64,000 bases of DNA from FEN-1219 sp963728995 (lineage in GTDB: Bacteria > Pseudomonadota > Gammaproteobacteria > Steroidobacterales > Rariloculaceae), in assembly GCA_963728995.1 (NCBI GenBank), contig CAVSMD010000003.1, positions 496,001-560,000 on the forward strand, in the 5' to 3' direction. Positions 17,940 through 25,871 of the stretch are shown in pieces. Under the pieces are notes generated by a model that was given only the letters and a program-made list of their open reading frames with translations, ran no database searches and was not told the DNA's origin. The position numbers were made by a program, and so were the translations under genes. Numbering within the stretch: the first letter of the stretch is position 1; every line of letters starts with the position of its first letter.

Positions 17940-18983
17940 CTAGAAGCTTTCTTTGTTGACGGCCCTGAAGCGCGCCTCTTCCTTCGTGATCAGGCCCTTC
18001 ATCATGAGCTCTTGCAGATTCTGGTCGAGCGTCTGCATGCCCTGAGCCTGGCCCGTCTGGATGGCCGAATACATCTGAGCGATCTTGCCTTCGCGGATCA
18101 GGTTTCGGATCGCCGGCGTGCCGATCATGATCTCGTGAGCGGCGATTCGTCCCCCGCCGACGCGCTTCAGCAGAGTTTGCGAGATCACCGCCCGCAGCGA
18201 CTCCGACAACATGCTGCGCACCATGTCCTTCTCCGCCGCCGGGAACACGTCCACGATGCGGTCGATGGTCTTCGCGGCCGAGCTAGTATGCAACGTGCCG
18301 AACACCAGGTGGCCGGTTTCGGCCGCGGTGAGTGCCAGACGAATCGTCTCGAGATCGCGCATTTCGCCGACCAGGATGACGTCGGGGTCCTCACGCAACG
18401 CCGAGCGCAGCGCTTCACTGAAGCCGAGCGTATCGCGGTGGACCTCACGTTGATTGATCAACGAGCGCTTGCTCTCGTGCACGAACTCGATCGGATCTTC
18501 GATCGTGATGATGTGATCGGGTCGATTGTCGTTCACGTAGTCGACCATTGCGGCCAGCGTCGTCGACTTACCGCTGCCGGTCGGACCCGTGACGAGCACG
18601 AGGCCGCGCGGGTGCATCGAGATGTCCTTGAAGATGCGCGGTGCGCCGAGGTCATCGAGGCTCAGAATCTGAGAAGGAATCGTTCTGAACACGGCCGCGC
18701 ACCCGCGGTTCTGATTGAACGCGTTGACACGGAAGCGCGCGAGCTTCGGGATTTCGAACGAGAAGTCGGTCTCGAGGAACTCTTCGAAGTCCTTCCTCTG
18801 CTTGTCGTTCATGATGTCGTACACCATACTGTGCACTTCCTTGTGCTTCAGTGCTGGCATGTTGATTCGCTTGACGTCGCCGTCAACACGAATGATCGGC
18901 GGCACGCCGGACGACAAGTGCAGGTCGGAAGCGTTGTTCTTTACGGCGAACGCAAGCAACTGCGCAATATCTACCGCTGCCAT
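17940..18983 (-). CDS. pilT: Type IV pilus twitching motility ATPase PilT
   Basis: The main retraction motor, 347 aa. It has NNASDLHLSSGVPPIIRVDG at the N-terminus, Walker A GPTGSGKSTT, the Asp-box TIEDPIEFVH, Walker B VILVGEMRDLET, the His-box GHLVFGTLHTSSA, and the PilT-specific AIRNLIREGK motif near the C-terminus. The frame continues upstream to 19181, but the start at 18983 gives the family N-terminus (MAAVDIAQLL) and has AGGAG seven to eight bases ahead. It is divergent from yggS, as in Pseudomonas. On the minus strand a TATACT (19053-19048) in the 91-base gap could be its -10. Confidence 0.96.
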   Translation of the reverse strand: MAAVDIAQLLAFAVKNNASDLHLSSGVPPIIRVDGDVKRINMPALKHKEVHSMVYDIMNDKQRKDFEEFLETDFSFEIPKLARFRVNAFNQNRGCAAVFRTIPSQILSLDDLGAPRIFKDISMHPRGLVLVTGPTGSGKSTTLAAMVDYVNDNRPDHIITIEDPIEFVHESKRSLINQREVHRDTLGFSEALRSALREDPDVILVGEMRDLETIRLALTAAETGHLVFGTLHTSSAAKTIDRIVDVFPAAEKDMVRSMLSESLRAVISQTLLKRVGGGRIAAHEIMIGTPAIRNLIREGKIAQMYSAIQTGQAQGMQTLDQNLQELMMKGLITKEEARFRAVNKESF

Positions 18984-19074
18984 GGTGCTCCTCGTAAGAC
19001 GGGCTCTAGAGCCCCGCCCCGGATCCGGGGCTCCGTAAGTAGTTGACAGTATAGCCAAGGCCTGCTGGCAAAGC

Positions 19075-19759
19075 GTGACTGAAATCACGGAGCATCTGGC
19101 GAATATCGTCGAGCGCGTCGCTCGTGCGACAGAGCGCGCGCATCGCCGCGCGCACAGCGTGACGATCATCGCAGTCAGCAAGCAGCAATCGAGCGAGTCG
19201 ATCGCGACCGCCTATCGCATCCGGTCTGCGCGACTTCGGCGAGAGCTACGTGCAGGAGGCGCTGCCGAAGATGAAGGCGCTCGCGGACCTCGAGATCACC
19301 TGGCACTTCGTCGGCAGGCTGCAAGCTAACAAGACTCGCCCCGTGGCGGAGCACTTCGATTGGGTGCATACGGTGGACCGGCTGCGCGTGGCGGAACGGC
19401 TGAACGAGCAGCGCCCCCACTTCGCCGCCCCGCTGAACGTGCTGATTCAGATCAACCTGGGTGGCGAGGAGCAGAAAGGCGGGGTGTGCGCGCGAGAGGC
19501 TGCCCCACTGGCGCGCGCGATCCTTGCGCTGCCGCGTCTCAAACTGCGCGGACTGATGACGCTGCCGCCGCACACGGGCGAGGACGCGCCGGCGTGGTTC
19601 GCCGCGCTGGCCGCGCTTCGCGCTCGGCTAGCGGCGGACGGCGTTCCACTCGACACCCTGTCGATGGGCATGTCGGGCGATTTCGAGGATGCGATCGCCG
19701 CGGGTGCCACCTTCGTCCGGATCGGTACGGCGATTTTCGGCGCGCGGGCGCGCGGCTGA
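19075..19759 (+). CDS. yggS: Pyridoxal-phosphate homeostasis protein YggS (one frame break)
   Basis: A PLP-binding protein of the YBL036C/YggS family that buffers PLP and affects amino-acid metabolism. The N-terminal half has IIAVSKQQS, with the PLP lysine in VSKQ. The rest has WHFVGRLQANK, IQINLGGEEQKGG, LRGLMTLPP and LSMGMSGDFEDAIAAGATFVRIGTAIFG. One extra base near 19219 splits the gene. Removing it restores SGLRDFGESYVQEAL. Restored length is 227 aa. It starts with GTG 19075. A TTGACA at 19043-19048 is close upstream, but its -10 is unclear. proC, usually next, is absent. Confidence 0.88.
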
Positions 19760-19798
19760 GCAGCCTCTCACGCGCGAGAGCCGTGGTATCTTGCGGCC

Positions 19799-20344
19799 AT
19801 GCAGAGCGCGCTGATCTTTCTCGTTCGAACGCTGACCGATGTGTACATGCTCGCCTTCCTGCTGCGGTTCATCCTGCAGTGGGTACGGGCCGGCTACTAC
19901 AATCCGCTGTCGCAAGTGGTCCTCAAGGTCACCAGCCCGCTGGTCGTGCCTGCACGCCGTGTGCTGCCGAGCATCGCGGGACTCGACGCACCCACGCTGG
20001 TCGTTCTACTCCTGCTCGAGTGCGCCAGCACGTTTCTGCTCACGACCATCGCCGGCGCGACGCTGCCATTGCCGCTTTTCGCGTTGTACGTGGTCCTGAG
20101 GCTCATCGCGTTGACGCTATGGTTCTATACCTTGGCACTATTCATCTACGTGCTGCTCAGTTGGTTCGGCGGGCGCGGCGGCGGAGCGCTGGGCGGCGTT
20201 CTCGCCGATCTCGTCGAACCATTGCTGCGACCCGTGCGGCGCGTGCTACCGCCGATTGCCGGACTCGATCTATCGCCGTTGCTCGTGATGCTGGTCTGCC
20301 AAGCCGGCATCATCGCTCTCGAGCTACCGTGGTTTCTTCGCTAG
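19799..20344 (+). CDS. yggT: YggT family integral membrane protein
   Basis: A 181-aa inner-membrane protein with two YGGT repeats. Each repeat holds a membrane hairpin followed by an amphipathic PxxR segment (SPLVVPARRVLPSIAGLD and EPLLRPVRRVLPPIAGLD). Hydrophobic stretches lie near residues 5-25, 65-85, 90-120 and 160-178. The molecular role is not settled. YggT proteins have been linked to osmotic protection and, in other phyla, to division-site assembly. It lies 39 bases after yggS, the order seen in Pseudomonas except that proC is missing. Confidence 0.92.
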   Translation: MQSALIFLVRTLTDVYMLAFLLRFILQWVRAGYYNPLSQVVLKVTSPLVVPARRVLPSIAGLDAPTLVVLLLLECASTFLLTTIAGATLPLPLFALYVVLRLIALTLWFYTLALFIYVLLSWFGGRGGGALGGVLADLVEPLLRPVRRVLPPIAGLDLSPLLVMLVCQAGIIALELPWFLR

Positions 20345-20460
20345 ACAGCCTTGATGCACGCGGGTAATGTCGTTGGCAATACGAGTGGGGACGTGAGCGC
20401 GTAAATTGGCTGCGTCGGCCGTGAAGGAACGTCAGTCCTGTGGGTCTAGGGGGTAGCATC

Positions 20461-20952
20461 ATGCACGCGCGTGTTCTGGCGTTGTTGGGGATTTCGGTTT
20501 GGGTCTCGGCGTGCGATTCCGGCCCTACGTTCACCGTCACGAATGCGCAAGAAGGCGTGCTCCCCGCCACCGAGAGCTCGAAGGACTTCGGCGACTACGT
20601 CGTGTATTTCAATGCGATCAACACGGACCAGCTCTCTCCCGAAATCGCGCGCCAATACGGCATCGTCCGCAGCAAGAGTCAGGCGATGCTGAACGTGAGC
20701 ATCCATCGCAAGCTGGAGAACGGCGGTACGGAGGCCGTGACCGGCGCGGTAACGGCGTCGGCAGTGAATTTGAACGCACAGTTGAAGAACATGACGTTGC
20801 GGGAAATCCGCGAAGACAAGGCGATCTACTATATCGGCGAGCTGCCGGTCACCGATGGCGAGGTCTTGATCTATACGGTCGACGTGACGCCCGGCAACGA
20901 CCCGAGCCGTTTCACGGTGCGCTTCAAGAAGCAGTTCTTCGTCGGGCAATAG
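20461..20952 (+). CDS. DUF4426 lipoprotein
   Basis: A protein of about 163 aa with a lipoprotein signal: a hydrophobic segment followed by the lipobox V-S-A-C with the lipidated Cys at residue 18, then a mature domain matching DUF4426 (FGDYVVYFNAINTDQL, EIARQYGIVRSKSQAMLNVS and a C-terminal VTPGNDPSRFTVRFKKQFF). The start at ATG 20461 has AGGGGG upstream and places the lipobox correctly. In Pseudomonas the homologue follows yggT with metX and metW between them. Here those two genes are missing. Function is unknown. Confidence 0.87.
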   Translation: MHARVLALLGISVWVSACDSGPTFTVTNAQEGVLPATESSKDFGDYVVYFNAINTDQLSPEIARQYGIVRSKSQAMLNVSIHRKLENGGTEAVTGAVTASAVNLNAQLKNMTLREIREDKAIYYIGELPVTDGEVLIYTVDVTPGNDPSRFTVRFKKQFFVGQ

Positions 20953-20973
20953 TCGCCCGCACCTATCGCTGGC

Positions 20974-21430
20974 TCAGCGATCGCCCCGCACGCGGTTGCG
21001 GATGCGAATCAGGTCGCTGCGCGACACGTACAGCAGGTCCGCCAGGCGGCCCACGAGATGGTCCTCGTGCTTGTCCAAGTGCTGGTCGGCGAACGCCACC
21101 TCCCACAACATCTCGATCACGCGATGTTTCTCGGCCATCGACAGCTGCTCGTGCAAGCGCCGCGTGAACTGCTGAAGCTCGACCGCATGATCGGCTTCCT
21201 TGCGCGCCTCCGCCAGCAGCAGCTTTGCCTCCGATTCATCGAGCGCGAAGAACTGCTTCAGTGAAGCCAGAATGGCCTGCGTCCTCGGCCAGGTCGCGCG
21301 TGAAGTCGGCGCGCGCCACCTCGACCAAGAGCAACGCCGTAGCCACGCGCAATGCATGCTCGCGCTCCTGCGTGGACTCCTCGCTTTCCGTGAAGGCACG
21401 CTCGAAGATTGCATTGAGCTTGCTCAGCAT
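20974..21430 (-). CDS. TerB-family (COG4103-like) cytoplasmic protein (one frame break)
   Basis: A small helical protein of about 151 aa related to the TerB tellurite-resistance fold. The N-terminal part (MLSKLNAIFERAF, then HALRVATALLLVEVARADF) and the C-terminal part (AILASLKQFFALDESEA, then EKHRVIEMLWEVAFADQHLDKHE and LLYVSRSDLIRIRNRV) lie in two frames. Removing one base near 21280 joins them. TerB-like domains hold conserved acidic residues thought to bind metal. The gene starts two bases after the stop of the upstream alpha/beta hydrolase, so the two form an operon. The tellurite link is only by family name. Confidence 0.8.
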
Positions 21431-21432
21431 CG

Positions 21433-22128
21433 TCACTGCGTCGATCCTTTCTGCTCGAGTCCGAGGTCGGCCGCGAAGAAACCCGTGACGGCTTCCGACA
21501 ACGCGTTCAAGTGGCCGTGAAAGAAGTGCCCGACGCCGGGCATCTGCACGACACGCGGCCGCACCGCCAGCGTCGCCGACCATGCGATCACGGGCCCCGC
21601 TGGAACGACATCGTCGGCCGAGCCGTGCACGAGCAACCACGGGCATGCGGGCGGAACGAAATCGGCGGGTAACCGTTCGATGGGCGGAGCTACCGTCACG
21701 AGCCCGCGAGGGCCGACGCGCGAGGCGATGGCGAGGGCCACGGCTGCACCGAACGAGAATCCGGCCAGGTAGACAGGCAAGCCGGGCCAGCGCGCTCGAC
21801 TCCAGGCGACGACGGACAGCGCGTCATCGCGCTCGCCGTCGCCGCCGGCGTAGCTGCCTGCAGAGCCGCCCACGCCACGGAAGTTGAACCGCACGGCCGT
21901 GGCGGAAAGATTCGCAAACGCACGTGCCAGCGTCGTCACCACCTTGTTCTGCATCGTGCCCTGTTGCTGCGGATGCGGATGACAGACGACGGCGACGGCC
22001 GATAGGCCGCCGTCCACGTCGTCGAGCGCGGCCTCGAGTCGCCCGGCAGCCCCCGGGATCTCGACGCTCGTCGAAGCCAGCGCACGCCGCGTCACGTCAC
22101 CGCTCACGAGGCGCAGCAGGCCGCGCAT
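21433..22128 (-). CDS. Alpha/beta hydrolase (COG2945-like)
   Basis: A 231-aa serine hydrolase of unknown substrate. The motifs VVCHPHPQQQGTMQNKV near residue 50, VRFNFRGVGGSAGSY, and the nucleophile elbow GFSFGA are typical of this family. The catalytic acid lies around VHGSADDVVP and the His in GVGHFFHG. There is no signal peptide, so it is likely cytoplasmic. It lies just upstream of the TerB-like gene and 48 bases downstream of htpG. Confidence 0.88.
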   Translation of the reverse strand: MRGLLRLVSGDVTRRALASTSVEIPGAAGRLEAALDDVDGGLSAVAVVCHPHPQQQGTMQNKVVTTLARAFANLSATAVRFNFRGVGGSAGSYAGGDGERDDALSVVAWSRARWPGLPVYLAGFSFGAAVALAIASRVGPRGLVTVAPPIERLPADFVPPACPWLLVHGSADDVVPAGPVIAWSATLAVRPRVVQMPGVGHFFHGHLNALSEAVTGFFAADLGLEQKGSTQ

Positions 22129-22176
22129 GTGCCACTGTTTCGACCGCGCGACCCGTCGCGTAGTTCGGCGGCCGCG

Positions 22177-24052
22177 TCACGAGGGTCGCTCGACGGTCCG
22201 ATCGAGGTCCGTCAGGAGCTCGTTGAGGCGCGCCACGAACGCCGCCGGGTCCTCGAGCTGGCGGCCCTCGGCCAGCACGGCCTGCTCGAACAGTAGCAGT
22301 GCCAGGCGCGCAAACCGAGCCGGATCGGTCTCGCGGTCGAGACGTCGCACGAGCGGGTGCTCGGGATTGAGCTCGAGGCTCGGCACGATCTGCGGGCGCC
22401 TCGTGCCCCGCGGCGGCGAGCAGATCGCGCATCTGGTAGCCGAGATCGTTCTCGCCGAGCACCAAGCAGGCCGCGGACTGACGCAATCGCTCACCGACGC
22501 GAACCTCGTCGACGCGCTCTCGGAGCACCTGCTTCACTTGCTTCAGCAGCTGCTTTTGCTCGCCGTCGGCCGGCTTCGATTTCTCGGCGCCTTCGGCCGG
22601 AGGTAGATCGACCGCTCCTCGCCGCACGTCCTTGAACGTCTTGCCCTCGTGCGTCGTCAGCTGCTGCATGACCCACTCATCGAGCCGATCGGACAGCAGC
22701 AACACCTCCACGCCCCGCTCCTTGAACGCCTCCAGATGGGGACTGCTGCGCGCTGCGGTCGGCGACTCGGCAATCAAATAGAAGATGGCCGCCTGCTCCG
22801 GCCCGGCATCGGTCAGATACGCCTGCAGGCTCCTGTCCTGCTCGGCACCGGTCGAGCGCGTCGTGCTGAAGCGCAGCAGCTTGACCAGGCGCTCGCGGTT
22901 GGCCGGGTCTTCCACCAGGCCCTCCTTCATCAACGCGCCGAATTCGCGCCAGAACCTCGCGTATTTGTCGCCGTCCTCCGCCAGTTTGTCGAGCAGGTCC
23001 AGCACGCGGCGGGTCAGCGCCGACCTCATGACCCCAATGGTCTCGTCCTGCTGCAACAGCTCGCGAGAGACGTTCAACGACAGCTCGCTCGAGTCCACGA
23101 CGCCACGAACGAACCGTAGATACAACGGCAGAAATTGCGTGGCCTGATCCATGATGAATACGCGCTGCACATACAGCTTCACGCCCTTCGGCGATTCGCG
23201 GTTCCACAGATCGAACGGCGCCACCGCGGGAATATAGAGAAGGCTCGTGTATTCGCGCTTGCCCTCGACCTTGTTGTGGGCCCAGATCAGCGGGTCCTCG
23301 GTGTCGTGCGCGATATGCTTGTAGAACTCCACGTACTCCGCGTCGCCGATCTCGGTCCGCGGCCGCGTCCAGAGCGCCCTGGCCCGGTTTACGGTCTCGT
23401 CGCTGTCCGCGACGACAAGATGGACTGGAAATGCGATGTGGTCGGAGTACTTGCGTATCAGCGCCCGGAGTCGCTCGGGTCGCAGGAACTCCTCGGCGTC
23501 CGGCTTGAGCTTCAGCTGCACCGTGGTCCCGCGCTCGGGACGATCGAGCGCGGCAACGCGGTACTCGCCCTGGCCGTCGGAGACCCAGCGCACGCCCTGG
23601 TCCGTGGGCGTGTCCGCACGCCGCGAGAGCACGCTCACCTCGTCGGCCACGATGAAGGCGGAATAGAAACCGACGCCGAACTGCCCGATCAGCTGCGCGT
23701 CCTTGCGCTGATCGCCGCTCAGCTTCGAAAGGAACGCGCCGGTGCCGGAACGGGCGATCGTGCCAAGGTGCTCGATCACCTCCTCCCGGCTCATGCCGAT
23801 ACCGTTGTCCGAGACCGTCAGGAGGCGGGACTCCGGATCGAGGCCGACGCGGATCGTCAAATCCGTGTCCGCGCCCATCAGCTCCGGCCGCGCGAGGCTC
23901 TCGAACCGCAGGCGGTCGTTCGCGTCGGAGGCATTGGAGATCAGCTCGCGCAGGAAGATCTCCCGGTCGCTGTACAGCGAATGCACCATCAGGTGCAGCA
24001 GCTGCTTGATCTCGGCTTGAAAAGAGAATGTTGCCGGCTCGCCCGTACCCAT
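22177..24052 (-). CDS. htpG: Chaperone HtpG, bacterial Hsp90 (one frame break)
   Basis: A homodimeric ATP-dependent chaperone. The N-terminal ATPase domain shows REIFLRELISNASDA, SDNGIGMSREEV, GTIARSGT and GQFGVGFYSAF. The middle domain shows SLLYIPAVAPFD and VDSSELSLNVSRE. The C-terminal dimerisation domain is reached only after removing one base near 22394-22396. That restores PQIVPSLELNPEHPLVRR and runs to the stop at 22177. Restored length is 624 aa, identical to E. coli HtpG. The break in such a conserved gene argues for a sequence error. Confidence 0.93.
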
Positions 24053-24114
24053 CGGCGCCGCTACCTCACCGTCGTAGTGTGATGGGCGCTAGGTTAGGCG
24101 CTCGACGACTTTTT

Positions 24115-24379
24115 TCAAGCGGCGGATGCGACGCGCAGCTCTCGGTGGTAGGCGAGCCGCAGGGTCGCGCCGAGCATCCAGAGCGCCACGCTGCCGGCAG
24201 CTACGCACGGAGAGGGTAGGCGTCCATTCGGTTGCGGTGAAAGACAGCTCACACGTGGCCACGGCCAGCGCGGCCATGAGACCCACCTGCAACACCGCCT
24301 TGCGCACGCTCTCCCAGGTCAGCGCCAGCGCAAAGACGAGATCGTCGAGATCGTCCAACCAGAGTAGTACGACTTCCAA
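24115..24379 (-). CDS. Small membrane protein, unidentified (one frame break)
   Basis: I do not recognise the family. In one frame the protein starts MEVVLLWLDDLDDLVFALAL, followed by a hydrophobic stretch (VGLMAALAVATCELSF), and then degenerates into Arg-rich sequence. Removing one base near 24203-24208 continues it as AAGSVALWMLGATLRLAYH and ends at a stop at 24115, giving 87 aa with two membrane segments. The hydrophobic continuation in the alternative frame, and the same error type as in neighbouring conserved genes, suggest a real gene. It lies 33 bases downstream of another small minus-strand frame. Confidence 0.5.
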
Positions 24380-24412
24380 GCTGACTCTCCGCCGATCGCG
24401 TGAAATGGCCGA

Positions 24413-24576
24413 CTAGCGTGCCTCGGGCTCGAACGGATTGCTGCGCCTAGTCGGCACCGGACGGCGATGCTCGTCCTCCTTGTGCCGACGAGCCGCCTCG
24501 ATGGCCCACGCAATCCACTCGAGACGGCAGATGTCGCTCTGCGTTGACGTTGGTCGCGGTGATCTTTGGCGTCCAT
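24413..24576 (-). CDS. Possible small protein, frame uncertain
   Basis: The C-terminal reading (CRLEWIAWAIEAARRHKEDE, then a basic, Pro-rich tail ending NPFEPEAR) looks protein-like but has no start codon in its own frame. A start MDAKDHRDQ at 24576 lies in the neighbouring frame. Adding one base around 24530-24545 would join them into a peptide of about 54 aa. It would be co-transcribed with the small membrane protein downstream. No family was recognised. The rest of the 24577-24730 gap before parA shows nothing definite. Confidence 0.33.
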
Positions 24577-24730
24577 TGCTAGAAGATCTCGCCGTGATTT
24601 GCGCGAAAATATAGCGTGCGGGACGCGCCGGGGCTGTGAGGGTCCTCTCACCGCGACGCGACAAAGAGTTTTACTTATTGTAAGTTGTCGTCTGCATCGA
24701 GCAGCGGTGCTCGCTCGGCGCAAAGCGAAC

Positions 24731-25471
24731 ATGCAGAGAATCATCGTTCTCAACCCCAAGGGCGGCTCTGGCAAGACGACCATCGCGAGCAACCTGGCGG
24801 CGTGTTACGCAGTCGGCGGCCGACGCCCGGCCTTGATGGATCTCGATCCCCAGGGTTCGAGCATGCGCTGGCTGCGCAAACGACCCGACGAGAACGCGCC
24901 GATCCACGGCATCGCCGGCTTCGAGCGGTCCGCGGCCGTCACGCGCAGCTGGCAGCTCCGGGTGCCGGCGGAGTGTGACGTCGTCATCATCGATACGCCT
25001 GCCGCGATCGAGTCGCAGGCCCTCCCCGAGCTCACACGCGGTGCCGACGCCGTGCTCGTGCCGGTCATGCCCTCCGAGATCGACATTCACGCCACGGCCA
25101 AATGCATCGCCGACCTGCTGCTCGTGGCGAAGATCCGACGCTCGGAGAACCGCATCGGCATCATTGCCAATCGCGTGCGCCCCAATACGCTCGTGTCGCA
25201 GTCGTTGATGCGTTTCCTGAACAGCCTCGACATTCCGCTGATCGCCGTCCTACGCGACGCGCAGAATTACGTGCGTTCCGCCGAAGCCGGTGTGGGGGTC
25301 TGCGAGATGCCGCGCTGGCAAGTGCAAGCGGATCTCGAGCATTGGCAGCAGCTGATGACGTGGCTCGGCGATCGCCGCCGCGGTCAGGTGTCCGGCAGCG
25401 AGCGGGCAGAGAATGGGAGCGCGACGGACGGGGTACCGCGGAACAGCGTGGCGGTCGGCGCGGCGCCCTGA
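24731..25471 (+). CDS. Orphan ParA/MinD-like ATPase
   Basis: A 246-aa P-loop ATPase of the ParA superfamily. It has the deviant Walker A KGGSGKT at residues 10-16, the switch I region LMDLDPQGSS, Walker B VVIIDTPA, and the later segment IGIIANRVRPNT. It has no N-terminal DNA-binding extension, so it belongs with the short ParA/PpfA-type positioning ATPases. No parB follows. Its only close neighbour is a small polar protein on the opposite strand. Cargo is unknown. Orphan ParAs often place chemotaxis arrays, pili or carboxysomes. It starts at ATG 24731, and the frame is open further upstream. Confidence 0.85.
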   Translation: MQRIIVLNPKGGSGKTTIASNLAACYAVGGRRPALMDLDPQGSSMRWLRKRPDENAPIHGIAGFERSAAVTRSWQLRVPAECDVVIIDTPAAIESQALPELTRGADAVLVPVMPSEIDIHATAKCIADLLLVAKIRRSENRIGIIANRVRPNTLVSQSLMRFLNSLDIPLIAVLRDAQNYVRSAEAGVGVCEMPRWQVQADLEHWQQLMTWLGDRRRGQVSGSERAENGSATDGVPRNSVAVGAAP

Positions 25472-25478
25472 ATCCGGC

Positions 25479-25721
25479 TCAGCTATCCTTCCAGCTCTGC
25501 CGAACCTTGTCGGCCCAGGTGTGATAGCCGCGCCAGCTGTAGATCGAATGATCGAGCGGCGCTCGTTCCGTGGTGGACTTGGGACTCACACGCGACAACC
25601 ACTTCCGATACGCGTCCCAACCCTGCTGCTCGTCGCCGCCGCCGCGTTGCGAATCCGAATCCGCGCCACCGTCTTTCGAGTACAACGTCGGGCGAAACTG
25701 ATGGGGTTTGTGCTCGCTCAT
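25479..25721 (-). CDS. Small conserved-looking hydrophilic protein
   Basis: An 80-aa soluble protein I cannot assign. The N-terminus (MSEHKPHQFRPTLYSKDGG) and linker are polar and probably disordered. The C-terminus has a compact aromatic motif: GWDAYRKWLSRVS, then YSWRGYHTWADKVRQSWKDS. The conserved-looking Trp/Tyr pattern could bind a partner. It sits tail to tail with the orphan parA, seven bases apart, and 150 bases upstream lies the end of ppnN. Physical closeness to parA makes a functional link worth testing, but nothing in the sequence proves it. Confidence 0.65.
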   Translation of the reverse strand: MSEHKPHQFRPTLYSKDGGADSDSQRGGGDEQQGWDAYRKWLSRVSPKSTTERAPLDHSIYSWRGYHTWADKVRQSWKDS

Positions 25722-25871
25722 CGCCTGCTGACAATCCCTTGTCGAGTTGCGGCAAGCCTACGTGGAAGCGCGGCGAGACCCCAGGAACTGAATCACAAAC
25801 AACCTCGCGCGTTGCTTGAATCAAACAGCATTGCTTGGGCGTTTTACGATAATGCTCGAAGACCGGCGACG

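Noticed and set aside
20345..20460. tRNA or small RNA gene in the gap before the DUF4426 lipoprotein
   Set aside because: No cloverleaf, T-loop consensus or terminator could be made out.
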